Origin: Nigrospora sphaerica
Taxonomy: Eukaryota > Ascomycota > Sordariomycetes > Amphisphaeriales > Apiosporaceae
Length of the DNA stretch: 64,000 nucleotides
NCBI GenBank assembly: GCA_018287875.1
Contig: JAGVVL010000017.1
Span: 620,001 to 684,000, forward strand
Direction of reading: 5' to 3'
In this document: one piece after another, positions 32,350-42,769 of the stretch
Position numbering within the stretch: position 1 is the stretch's first letter
Layout of the letters: every line of letters begins with the position of its first letter
Made by a program: the position numbers and the translations under genes
Notes under the pieces: generated by a model
Told to the model about the DNA's origin: nothing
What the model saw: the letters and a program-made list of their open reading frames with translations, nothing else
Databases searched by the model: none

Positions 32350-34287
32350 TCATGAGATCCTCGCGTCCACAACCGGTTGTTCTTGCCCAACTCCTCCATT
32401 CTTACGTGAATCGTCCGACGAGCCTACGGGGGTACCGAGGTACTCTTGGTCAAGCGCGGCCATGGTGGCTTCGCCCGGGATCATGACGCTCCTGTCGATA
32501 GCCAGTGGCAGGATGCGATGGCGGCCCCGCAGCATCACCGTCACCAGAATCAGCTTGCTGAGGGTGTGAAACGTGCCGCAGAGCGCGTAGTCGTCGTAGG
32601 GCACCCCAAGCGAGAGGCCGCAGTTGCCATAGGCTGAGACGACCTCGAAGAGAATGGTGAAGGGGTTGTAACCCGGCGCCGAGGTGTTGAGCTGCGGTTC
32701 CTCGATGATGCAAATGAGGAACCAAGACAGCATAATCCACCAGAGGTCGTACGCCAGTTGGTTCCTAATGTGAGTACCCGTGAGCCCTTTGCCGCGGCCG
32801 AAGTCCGGGGGCTGCTTGTGCTTCTCCGCTTCCTGAGCCTCGTACTCCTCAGCATCCAAACCCACACTCCTCTCCTCGTAGACGTTCGTTGTCCTGAGCG
32901 AGATCAGAAGTGGGAAGATGCTGATATACATGACGAACAAGGTGACAATTTGCATCGCCGGCGCTATGCTCGAGGTGGTGACAATGTAGAAGCCCGCGTT
33001 CCGGGTATTGAGCGATTGGTAAAGCCCGCCCATGGCCCGAGTGCCGGGCGGCAAAGCCCAGATAGCCGTCTGATGAATATCGAGTACTTCAAACAGCAGC
33101 CACTCAGTCAAGATGAGGCCGAGCTGCGTGGCAGCCAAGACCAGCGTCGTCTTCTGGTCAAACAGCCAGAGATAGCACCGGCGGGGATGGTGAAGCAAGA
33201 AGAGCAGTGAATGATGCGTCTCAGACCCCTTTGGCGCCAGTCTGGACAAAGCCCATACGTAAAAGCGGAGGAAGATGGGGTAAAAGGTATTCCCGGCCAC
33301 GATAGCAGCCCCCGATACGATTAAGATGAACCAAGTGCTCTGGAATGGCACCATGCTAGCGCTCAACAGACTGAAACCGCAGTTGGTGTAGCTGGAAAGC
33401 GCCACGAAGGCACCCCACCAGCCAGGGCTCAGGCTATCCGAATCGGGGGCTTGCAGTTTGTCGGCCACGGGTGCGTACAGCGAGGCATACGGCGCAAGGA
33501 GCAGCACGGTGAAGGCGATCCAAGCGGCCGTGTAGGACGGCAGGATCCAGCAAAGCAAACGCAAGGCGCGATACTCGACGCCGCCGAGCTCCTCGCATTC
33601 TGCCTCGGACAGGTTCCGAAACCGGCCCTTGTGGTCAAGCTGTGGCCGAAACGAGAGATAGTGGTGGTGGCCCGGGGTCAGGTCGTGGCGCCGCAGCCAC
33701 GCGGACAGCCGCTCCATGACGCGCGCCCACACTCCCGTCTCCCACGGGGACGTGATGCCGCCGAAATGGCGGAGGTGGCGCGGGGCCGTCCCGACCGCAC
33801 TCCTCGCATGGGGGATGCCGGGCGCCGGGGGGCGTCGTAGCCGCAGGCCGAGATGATGATGGGCCGGGCGACGCGCCCTCTCCTTGTCGAGGTTTTCGAC
33901 CAGACGCTGGGCCGCGGCGCTATGCTCCACCTTCTCGGCCAGCCGGCGGCGAAAGAAGAAGGCGCGCACGACAACGACGCTGATACTCGCGGTGCTGAGG
34001 TCGCCTAGGATCATGAGCACGAAGAGCACGCTCTGCTGGTAGGCGGTCAGGCCGGCCAGGTTGACCGGGTTGAGTCCCGTCGCCGTCATGGCGCTCGAGG
34101 CCAAGACGAAGGCGTCGATGTACCGCAGGCCGCCGGCCCCGTCGCCGGTCCGGGCGCCGTAGAGGGCGCCCGCACCGGCGACGATGGCAACGACAAAGAA
34201 GGTCAAATGGCAGCGGTAAAAATTGAGGCGAAACAAGCGGCGCCGCTGGGCGTTGGCGCTGCGTACTAGACGGTGGAAGCGATCCAT
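32350..34287 (-). CDS. Trk-family potassium transporter
   Basis: A plasma-membrane K+ uptake system of 645 residues, intronless, starting at the ATG of MDRFHRLVRSANAQRR (34285-34287). Four pore-loop segments are visible in order, each with the Gly that lines the Trk filter: SSAMTATGLN, SYTNCGFSLL, LNTRNAGFYIV and SAYGNCGLSLG. Membrane helices flank each loop. A long GC-rich cytosolic loop follows the first repeat, but it is far shorter than the several-hundred-residue loop of yeast Trk1. The conserved late block MLRGRHRILPLAIDRSVMIP is present. The gene is convergent with the preceding small secreted-protein gene, only about 200 bp apart. Family assignment is very secure; affinity and regulation cannot be read. 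Confidence 0.92.
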   Translation of the reverse strand: MDRFHRLVRSANAQRRRLFRLNFYRCHLTFFVVAIVAGAGALYGARTGDGAGGLRYIDAFVLASSAMTATGLNPVNLAGLTAYQQSVLFVLMILGDLSTASISVVVVRAFFFRRRLAEKVEHSAAAQRLVENLDKERARRPAHHHLGLRLRRPPAPGIPHARSAVGTAPRHLRHFGGITSPWETGVWARVMERLSAWLRRHDLTPGHHHYLSFRPQLDHKGRFRNLSEAECEELGGVEYRALRLLCWILPSYTAAWIAFTVLLLAPYASLYAPVADKLQAPDSDSLSPGWWGAFVALSSYTNCGFSLLSASMVPFQSTWFILIVSGAAIVAGNTFYPIFLRFYVWALSRLAPKGSETHHSLLFLLHHPRRCYLWLFDQKTTLVLAATQLGLILTEWLLFEVLDIHQTAIWALPPGTRAMGGLYQSLNTRNAGFYIVTTSSIAPAMQIVTLFVMYISIFPLLISLRTTNVYEERSVGLDAEEYEAQEAEKHKQPPDFGRGKGLTGTHIRNQLAYDLWWIMLSWFLICIIEEPQLNTSAPGYNPFTILFEVVSAYGNCGLSLGVPYDDYALCGTFHTLSKLILVTVMLRGRHRILPLAIDRSVMIPGEATMAALDQEYLGTPVGSSDDSRKNGGVGQEQPVVDARIS

Positions 34288-36939
34288 AAGAAACACGTCT
34301 TGCAGGGTACAAGACTGGAGGTCAAAAGGGAGAAGCGAGACGCCCGCCTACATTTTAACAGCAGCGAGGCTTTCGCTCAGTTCTCCGCGTCTGGTTCACC
34401 CATCGATCGCGGTGTTTCGGCAATTATGCGGAGAACATAAGCCCCAATGAGAGGGGAAACAACCTAGCAAGGCTCCCGTCTGTTCCTGGCTCGCATGGCC
34501 TGATAGTGGGCACATGGGATCCTAAATTAGCCCCGAACAGGTACGTGGAGTGACCCCCACAACCCTAGGCCGGGTTGCGTCCAACTGAAAGTCTGGGACT
34601 GGTTGCTGTTTTTGTGAGAAGCTGGCGTATGAGCCTTTCGCTGTATTAATTGGCCCAACTAATACGCCGTAAGTTGTCTGCGTGGTGGACATCCAGAGGA
34701 AACAGCGTCCGGGCCGTTGCGGGGTCATCGTACGCAGCACATTTCAGCTACAGGCCGCAAGAACCCTCACCACTGAAGAAACGGTCAGAGACTCTCCTTT
34801 CAACGAGGGGAGCAACGGGAAAATGCTGAAGGCTAGGCTACTGGAGAAAGTCCTCGTGTTCGTTATGGGCGACTTCAGGTGGAGCCGTTTGGGGGTTGAA
34901 AACCACAGTGAGGGGCGGAACACCTTGGGACTGGCATTCCTGGTAGAGCGGAAGCGTTCTCAAGGTTCTGTCGCTTGGGCCTGGATCACCGGATATGAAT
35001 TGGGTAAATACATGTAGGCCCTGTTACTCCACCATGGAGTAACTTTGACTCCATGCAAACCACCGAGGCCGTGTTGTGCGTCTTGGGGAGCTCTGTTGCG
35101 TCCACGAGGCCGCAGGCAATTGGGCCCGTTACGGGTGTTTCTGGTTTTCAACCAATCATGCAACCGCTTTACTGGTTTCCTGACTCTCCCCGGTCCGACC
35201 GAGAATCACCCATTCTTCTCCGCATGACATCAATCATGCGCAACTACCAAGCGGGCATCGCCCAACCTGAGTACCAGGTGGATCCTCGTAGGGGAGGGTA
35301 AGAGGCGGATCATCAGTTGGGGTGATGTCGATGTTGACTCGTGGCATCCATGTGCGCTACACATTAGGAGGGACGGGACGGCACCAGCCGAAACCTGCCG
35401 CCTGCTCAGGCTCCCCACTAAGAGGGGCTCTGTCCGTCAGCCCGCCCTTTAGGGTAGATCGTGAGCCAAAGTGAGGGGTGATCCAACTAAACTACCTAGA
35501 TAGACCAGCATACCGCGGCGGACCTCCAGCTGTGGTCTCCGATTCCATTTGGGACAAGTCGCTCATGGGGGACGACAGCGCCAAGTGCTGTTCCCGTCGG
35601 GCGGAGGGCCGGTGCTCCGGGAGTACGCAGGGATCTCAACAGCGGTCCCTGCCAGTGTCGATCTCCCTGATAGTGCTCATATGGAAAATAGGAAAATACG
35701 CCTTGTGACCCCGAAAGCCTAAGAAGGGATAAATGCAGTATCCCCGGGGACCAGACGGCTGTTTTTTGTCAGTTATAGCAGAATGCCAAACGTGCTGCTC
35801 GCCTATCTCGGCTTCCGCCTTCTGCCTGATTGAGTCGTTCGGTTACGGTCGGAGCGCAGCCTACACGGGAGTCGTGGCGAGGTATCGTTGGCGGCCATTC
35901 TCCAATGGACCTTCACAATGACATGGTCTGACTAATGTCGGTGCCCGATATTGTGGGGGACCAGGCGAAGCTCACGGCGCCGTCTGCGTTGTTTGTGCGT
36001 ATTGCGTATGGCGCCGTACGGAGGCACTGGATGCGCGTTTTGTGCGTCCATGTTTGGGTTAGGCCCACGGTGGCTCTTGTGGCAGTGGGCACCTGCTCCA
36101 GTCGGATGGGCACCCAGCATCCAGTGATCCACAGGGCTGCAGGCACCCTCTCATCCCCGTCCACAATCACACTAATGCCTTTTACGCAACCTCCAAGGAC
36201 GGATGCAGTGCACAGGTAGGTCAAGTTTGTTACAGTTCCTGGCGGTCGGCAGACGCCCAAGAACTACCTATAATGTGCGGGTTCCAATAAAGAAAAAGGG
36301 TTCGGGACTGGTTGCTCCCGTACCTCCCGACTCGAGCAATACCTAAGTACGTAACGAGATCATTTTTGCAGTTTCGGCGATGAGGAATGTGCCCGTGCCC
36401 GCTGCAAGCCGTGGTAGCAGCTTTGCGGCAATTGTGCGTGAGCTAAGCAGGCACGAACCTGGTCGAACCATCATGACTGTTCGTAGTGCCCCACATAGCC
36501 CAGGACTTCAGTCTTCCATTGGTTCTCACACGTCCAAAAGCTAAGATGAATCTAAAATGGAAGGCAGCCGGTGGGTCCAATGCGGTACTTGTGCGGTCCG
36601 GGGCAATTGGAACTTTACTTTGCGGCGACAGATCTGGGCACGACGTACATGTAAGACCTCCTCATTGCTCCCACCCTCCTTCGTCTTATTCTCCCGCCCC
36701 TGATATGACATGTAACCCGTCGCTTCCATACATTTTTACACAAGCCACCGTCGGATCGACCAATCCCGTCACCTCGCATCTGCCCTGCCATCGCTGCCCC
36801 GAACAGTTCGCGGAAGTGGTTGCCGTGACCCAACTTGGATAGTGAATCAGCAACCGCGAGCCAACGCCGGCGCTGGCCACTCCGAGGATACGTTCCTACC
36901 TACTCACCCATAGAAACAAAGATAAAACCCCCCGCAGCC
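34288..36939. other. 2.6 kb spacer, divergent promoters of the Trk and copper-ATPase genes
   Basis: The Trk gene points left and the copper ATPase right, so both promoters lie here. No supported gene is seen. A minus-strand frame at 35913-36260 (115 codons) has no recognisable domain. Confidence 0.4.
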
Positions 36940-39894
36940 ATGGGAAATGACGAACAGGGCCGTGGGGTCACTGAGCCCCTACTCGGAAGCTCCAGTCGGA
37001 CCTCACGGGGCTATCTCGCGTGTCAACCGTCACAACCACAGCCACAACCAGGATCACGGTCCCGTCCGTCTGCACTTCGACCTTCACCGATCATGGCCGA
37101 AGATCTATCCTCTGTCTACAGCGACGAGCCGCCGTCGCCATCCACGTTCAAGGCGACCTTGGCCATTGGTGGCATGAGCTGCGCCAGCTGCTCCAACACC
37201 ATCACGCAGGAACTCAAGAAGCGAGCCTGGATCTCCAAAGTCGACGTCAACTTGATCACTAGCAGCGCCAATGTCGAGATTGACAGCAAGGATAAGGCCG
37301 CTCTGGTCGTCGAGGCCATCGAGGACATGGGCTTCGAGGCCCAGCTCGAGGACGTCGTGGATCTGTCCAAAACCCTGCAAGAGCATTCGCGGACAGTCCA
37401 GATTCGTGTCGACGGTTTCCACTGTGGCCACTGCCCGATCCGCGCCGTGAAAAGCCTCACTGAGCTGGAAGGCATCGTCGGCGTCGACCAACCCACCCTG
37501 TCCAACCCGATCCTTAAGGTCACATACCTGCCCAAATCGCCCAAACTGACCATTCGCCGGATACTGGCCACACTCGAGGCTGCTGATGACGCCTTTCACG
37601 CATCCATATACCACCCCCCAACACTAGAACAGCTTACACAACAAATGCATACGAAACAACAGAAACAAATCATCTATCGGCTGGTGGTAACTTTCGTCAT
37701 TGCAATTCCCACTTTGATCATAGGCATTGTCTACATGACCCTGGTTCCGCATCACGATGCGGGCAGGACGTACCTGATGCAGCCCTGGATATCCGGTATT
37801 AGCCGAGCCCAGATTGCCCTTTTCATCTTGGCAACCCCGGTATTTTTCTTCGGCGCCGACTTCTTCCACCGCAAAGCTATCAAGGAGCTCTACGCACTGT
37901 GGGGGCCCAACAGTACGACACCGGTACTTCGGAGGTTTTACCACTTTGGCAGCATGAACATGCTTATGTCTCTTGGGACAACAATTGCCTACGTATCTTC
38001 GGTCTGCCAGCTTATCGTCGCAGGCGCGACATCACCCAAGCACGTCGACGATTCGGACTTTTACTTCGACTCGGTCGTCTTCTTGACCCTTTTTCTACTT
38101 GCCGGTCGTCTGATTGAAGCTTACAGCAAATCAAAGACGGGCAGCGCTGTGGAGGCTCTGGGAAAGCTCCGCCCTACCCAAGCTATCCTGGTGGACTGGC
38201 ACGCCAAACAGGAACCAGACAGAACCATTGATGTTGACCTCCTGGATTTTGGCGACGTGGTGCGTGTACCTCACGGTGGCTCGCCTCCTTGTGATGGTAA
38301 GATACGCGAGGGCGCCACCAGCTTTGACGAGTCGAGTTTGACGGGCGAGTCCCGTTTGATCAAGAAATCGGCGGGCGATCAAGTTTTCTCAGGCACCGTC
38401 AACAAGGACGCTCCCGTCCTCGTTGAAGTTACTGGCACAGCAGGCCGATCCATGCTCGACCAAATTGTGGATATTGTGCGCGAAGGACAGACGAAGCGGG
38501 CTCCCATGGAGAAGATCGCCGACGTCCTCACGTCGTATTTCGTTCCAGTCGTCACGCTGACGGCCGTCATCACCTGGTTGACTTGGCTTAGCTTGGGATA
38601 CGCGGGCGTCATTCCCTCCCACTGGCTCAACGTATCCGCTGGTGGCTGGGCGGCCTTTTCTTTGAAGTTTGCCATTGCCGTCTTCGTGGTGGCCTGTCCC
38701 TGCGGACTTGGCCTAGCTGCACCGACTGCCATCTTTGTCGGAGGCGGTCTTGCAGCGAAGTATGGCATCTTGGCCAAAGGCGGAGGTGAGGCGTTTGAGA
38801 AGGCCAGCCACATTGACTGCGTGGTCTTCGACAAGACAGGCACCTTGACTGAAGGTGGCGAGCCGTCCATTGAGGATTGCGCCTTCGACCCGGAGCGTTT
38901 CGGAATTGACGACACGTCTCGAGACACACTCTTCTCTGTCATACGGACCCTGGAAGAGAACAGTAGCCATCCGATTGGAAAAGCCATCGTCAAATACTGC
39001 TGGGAGCAGAGCCAAAAACGCACGGAAATCCACAATGTGCAAGAAATTCCCGGCCGAGGTCTCAAAGGGACCTACGTGGACCAGGACCCCGGAAAATCGT
39101 ACGACGTGCTTGTGGGGAACGAGGCCCTTCTGAAGGACCACGGATTGGACATTTCCGCCACCGCGAGATCCCACATCCATCAGTGGCAGGGCGAGGCCAA
39201 GTCGGTGGCCATGGTGGCTACGAAGCCCAAGGAGGCCGCCGATGCAACATGGAGGGTAGTGACTATTCTGTCCATCGCCGACCGCATCCGTCCCGAGACG
39301 GCGCCCGTCATCCGCGCTCTTCGCGAAGGTGGGGCAGACGTTTGGATGCTGTCAGGCGACAATATGCGTACCGCACGCGCGGTGGCAGAGCGCGTCGGAA
39401 TCCCCGAGGACAACATCATCGCCGAGGTGTTGCCGGCAGAGAAGTCGTCGAAGATCAAGTATCTCCAGTCGACACTCAAGGCGCGAACCGGACGCAACAA
39501 AGAGAGCGACAGCAGGCGCGCCATGGTGGCCATGGTGGGGGACGGCATCAACGACGCGCCGGCACTGGCGGTTGCCGACGTGGGAGTGGCCATTGGGTCG
39601 GGATCCGACGTGGCCATTTCGTCGGCAGATTTCGTATTGGTACAGAGCGACCTGCGCAGCGTCGTGACGCTGTTGGACCTGAGCAGAAGGGTGTTCTTCC
39701 GCATCAAGCTGAACTTTGGGTGGGCGTTGGTTTACAATCTGGTTGCCGTGCCCTTTGCGGCGGGGTGTTTCTACCCTTTGGGCATCCAACTGGACCCGGT
39801 ATGGGCGAGCTTGGCGATGGCGTTGAGCAGCATCAGCGTGGTATTAAGCAGCCTGGCGTTGAGGTTTTACAAGCCCAAGGACATTATCCTGTAA
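36940..39894 (+). CDS. CrpA-type copper-transporting P1B ATPase
   Basis: A single-exon 984-residue copper pump. The start is the first in-frame ATG (36940); an open leader of 35 codons precedes it without an ATG. Two heavy-metal domains occur: GMSCASC at residues 78-84 and an unusual second site GFHCGHC at 159-165. Membrane helices, the actuator loop with TGE at 468-470, the CPC ion-binding motif (586-588), the phosphorylated Asp in DKTGT (631), the HP dipeptide (677-678) and GDGINDAP around 868 follow in order, so all catalytic residues are present. The second domain followed by a PPTLEQLTQQ-type linker resembles, from memory, Aspergillus CrpA, the plasma-membrane copper-detoxification pump, more than Ccc2 of the Golgi. 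Copper export is therefore the favoured role, by inference. Confidence 0.9.
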   Translation: MGNDEQGRGVTEPLLGSSSRTSRGYLACQPSQPQPQPGSRSRPSALRPSPIMAEDLSSVYSDEPPSPSTFKATLAIGGMSCASCSNTITQELKKRAWISKVDVNLITSSANVEIDSKDKAALVVEAIEDMGFEAQLEDVVDLSKTLQEHSRTVQIRVDGFHCGHCPIRAVKSLTELEGIVGVDQPTLSNPILKVTYLPKSPKLTIRRILATLEAADDAFHASIYHPPTLEQLTQQMHTKQQKQIIYRLVVTFVIAIPTLIIGIVYMTLVPHHDAGRTYLMQPWISGISRAQIALFILATPVFFFGADFFHRKAIKELYALWGPNSTTPVLRRFYHFGSMNMLMSLGTTIAYVSSVCQLIVAGATSPKHVDDSDFYFDSVVFLTLFLLAGRLIEAYSKSKTGSAVEALGKLRPTQAILVDWHAKQEPDRTIDVDLLDFGDVVRVPHGGSPPCDGKIREGATSFDESSLTGESRLIKKSAGDQVFSGTVNKDAPVLVEVTGTAGRSMLDQIVDIVREGQTKRAPMEKIADVLTSYFVPVVTLTAVITWLTWLSLGYAGVIPSHWLNVSAGGWAAFSLKFAIAVFVVACPCGLGLAAPTAIFVGGGLAAKYGILAKGGGEAFEKASHIDCVVFDKTGTLTEGGEPSIEDCAFDPERFGIDDTSRDTLFSVIRTLEENSSHPIGKAIVKYCWEQSQKRTEIHNVQEIPGRGLKGTYVDQDPGKSYDVLVGNEALLKDHGLDISATARSHIHQWQGEAKSVAMVATKPKEAADATWRVVTILSIADRIRPETAPVIRALREGGADVWMLSGDNMRTARAVAERVGIPEDNIIAEVLPAEKSSKIKYLQSTLKARTGRNKESDSRRAMVAMVGDGINDAPALAVADVGVAIGSGSDVAISSADFVLVQSDLRSVVTLLDLSRRVFFRIKLNFGWALVYNLVAVPFAAGCFYPLGIQLDPVWASLAMALSSISVVLSSLALRFYKPKDIIL

Positions 39895-40174
39895 TTCGGC
39901 AGATTCCACAGCATTCTTAAGCGAAGTAGTACAAGCTGCAAACCGGACTGGCAACAGAAATTGAGAGGGGGGAAACCGGACAAGTGGGCCGGCAGCGCGG
40001 GGAGGACGGTGGATAGGGGACAGCTTGCATCTTTCGTTACGAGGAGGAAAAGGTATTAATTATAGAAGGTGGGCGATAGAGGCCGTCGTTCTCGAAATCC
40101 GGACGGTCAAGCCCAATCGGTAAAACAGTCTCTTTTCCCCAAAAAGCCAGTTCTATGACCACTTTTTCGCGACA

Positions 40175-40636
40175 ACGGCTCTCTTCGGCACCCTTTACAC
40201 GGCGGAGAATAGCCCCCGCATCCGTAAGGTAGGTGGAGCTCTTTTGCCCCCGGGCTCCGTCCCCCGACCCGTCTTTCCCCGCCATGCGGAACATTAACCG
40301 AACCCCCGCCTTCGCCCTCGGCCCGTTTTCTACGGACACGATGACGTGGAACCCCGCTAACCTGTTCGGTTTTTTCTTTCTTTTTCTTTTTTCTTTTTCT
40401 AGATCCGGGCGGCGGCGATGCTCAACGGGCTCGAGCTGGCGCTGCCGGCCGACTTCGACATGTACACGACGGGGCAGACGGCCGAGTACCGGGCCAAGTT
40501 CCCGCTGGGCAAGGTGCCGGGGTTCGAGCGGGGCGGGTTCCGGCTCGTCGAGAACGGCGCCGTCCTGCAGTACGTGGCCGAGTCGAAGCCGCGGCGGGAG
40601 CGACTGCTGGGCGCGACGGCCGAGAAGAAGGCTTGA
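40175..40636 (+). CDS. Orphan EF1B-gamma-like glutathione-transferase N-domain, no AUG start
   Basis: Two exons, 40175-40228 and 40403-40636, separated by a 174-nt intron (donor GTAGGT, long pyrimidine tract, CTAG), encode a 96-residue thioredoxin-fold domain. The first exon reads ALFGTLYTAENSPRIRK and joins IRAAAMLNGLELALPADFD, then KFPLGKVPGFE and LLGATAEKKA, ending in a stop. This is the N-terminal transferase-like domain of translation elongation factor 1B-gamma, with the rest of that roughly 400-residue protein missing. The codon where Met is expected is ACG in a strong Kozak-type context (ACA-ACG-G). No in-frame ATG precedes it back to a TAA. It may be a truncated pseudogene, a protein started at ACG, or have an unseen upstream exon. 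Clean splice sites argue against old decay. Confidence 0.55.
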
Positions 40637-41101
40637 TGATGAGAGGAAGCCGCCCCTGAATTTTGTACCGCCGACCCCGTCCCCCGCATATGATAGATTC
40701 CCTTGGGCCGGCGCGTCCGTCCTTGTCTACGACATGTCGTCGCCATTCAGTTCCACGTACTAGCCCATGCATTTGTGCCCACACAGTAGACGAGCCAGAT
40801 TGGATTCCCGCCCATCTCGACACTGCCTAGGGTCCATATCCTGTCCAAGATGCTGCGTACCTGGGTATCATCAAACTCCAGAAAGGTCGTTCGCCAAAGC
40901 CCACTCCCGCAAGAGAGAGGCTTGGTGCCAAAGAATAATACAACATCCACGTCCGGGGACGCACCCCCAAGACTCTCTAATTTTCCACGCCTCAGTCCCT
41001 TCGTTCGTTCCTTCGTTCCTTCGTTAGTCGTGATTACGCCTATTGCGTATTGGTCCACCGAAATCCCCCTTTCCACGCCTATCCTCCACTAGGCTGGAAC
41101 G
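40637..41101. other. Spacer after the EF1B-gamma-like fragment
   Basis: No transferase C-domain or other continuation of elongation factor 1B-gamma is found here in any frame. Only short frames occur. Confidence 0.5.
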
Positions 41102-42769
41102 TCAAATCCACTCAGGATACGGACACTTCTGGGGCCTCATCAGCACCGCGGCCGGGGAGGACTCGCTTCGTCCGCGCGTCCGCGGCGCGTCCGTCACCTC
41201 GGTGACGATGCGTGTCATGACGTAGACAGCACTTCCCTCGCGCGTCTTGCCCTCGTCGCCCGGCCCCATGCTGGCTCTTCGCCACAGCGGAGGCGCGCGG
41301 CGCAACGGTGGCGGCGGTGTCGGCAAGCTCTTCATCAAGTCCGGGTTGGCTTGCGTCGACGACGGCGTCTTGAGGGTTGGCCAGTTCTTGACCGTCGCCG
41401 GGGACGAGACGCCCAAGGGCGATGAAACGGCAAACGAGGCGTCGCCGTCGGCCGGCTCTTCATAGAGCTGGAGTTTGGCTTTCTTCTGAAAGCGGCTAGG
41501 GACGAACGTCTGGTACATGTGCTTCCGGAAGGCGGCCGTCGTGCCAAAGACAATAAAGAGAGCGATGCCGGGCGTGTTGCCGGGCATGAAGAGATACAGA
41601 GTAGTTTGCGCGCGGCCGACACTCACATCAGGATGGTCCGCTACGAGGTCGTCCGACGTGTTTCTCGTCGCAAACTGCTGAAACAGCGTGCCGGTGAGCT
41701 GAAAGATGCTGCTTTTGCGGTCAGACACGGTTGGACTGGGCTTCGGCCGGCGGGACTTACGCGAGGAGGACGAAGGCAATGGTGAACCGAGTCATGAGCC
41801 AGCGATCGTAGATGGATCTTCGACGCAGTCTACTAGTCGAGGACCTCGTCAAGCCGGCGCTGCTTTGCGAATTGGACAATTCTGTCGTGTTCACGGGGCG
41901 AGCATCGAACGACAGGAGCTTCCGTCGACTATAAATGTAGCGACCAAGAATGGCCATCATAAGAGCACTGCCACATCCCATGCTCAGCATCACTATGATG
42001 GTGTCAGATGCAGTCATGGGGGTCAGGTTGGGCCACAAACATGGTACGTCGGCCAGCAGGATGAACATCCCCGGCGAGTTCTGGGCCGGTGGTGCTTGGA
42101 GGACCAGAACCGTGATGAGTGGAAGGACGACAGCAATGGCCCGGCCCGTGTAGTTGAAATGACGCAACACACGTCTCCATTTGGCTTTCCTGTTTATGCC
42201 GTAGACTGATTGTGCCAGTTCTGAGGCCCTAGGGAGTATATGTCAGTATGCCAGAAGTCTTTCAGGTTCCATCCAACAATGGGGCGCCAGGGGTTCGTAC
42301 CAAAACAAGACGAACATGGACTGGATGTTGTATGAGGTGAACTCTGGCAAAGGTGAGATTTGGGCTTTTTCGTAAAATATAGGAGATGACCCACGGATGT
42401 AGTATAGCACCAAGTCCATACCGACAGAGCCGTTCGAGATGTTATGGACCGGACTCTCGGGGTTGGCTAGTTTTTCCTCGAACTGGGCGAAAGTGACATC
42501 GCGGTAAAATGTTACGAGATGGATCTGCTGTACGAGAGACGCTGCGGTGGAGAGCAAAGTAAAGTATGCAATGCAGGCGATATCTGCATTGGGGCCGTCA
42601 GCGGAGGGGGTAAATGAAGGAATATGAGTTGTCTGAACTGACATGAAATACGCTCATGGTGGCACCACGTCAACCAGATGACGATGCAGGAGCAACACAG
42701 ACTGACGGCCCCGTAAGTCAGGGTCACCGCTGCTGCTGATTCAGCGCCCTGGGGAAGTTGACTGGTCAT
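41102..42769 (-). CDS. Orphan seven-helix fungal membrane protein, possible frame break near the N-terminus
   Basis: A Pezizomycotina-type polytopic protein of GPCR-like layout. Introns at 42394-42344, 42300-42229 and 41760-41709 join VLYYI/QFTSYNIQSMFVLF, VLFW/ASELAQSVYGINRK and AFVLLA/IFQLTGTLFQQF, each in frame. Helices include ADIACIAYFTLLSTAASL, AIAVVLPLITVLVLQ, TIIVMLSMGCGSALMMAIL and GIALFIVFGTT. YDRWLMTRFTIAF and FRKHMYQTFVPSRF are blocks I associate with a conserved orphan fungal family, and the long cytosolic tail is Ser/Pro-rich. The putative first helix (VSLCCSCIVIWLTW, from ATG 42769) lies in a different frame from THIPSFTPSADG with no normal-size intron between them. Either about 74 nt starting GTCAGT are removed, losing that helix, or the gene carries a frameshift near 42645-42660. 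The ligand is unknown. Confidence 0.65.
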
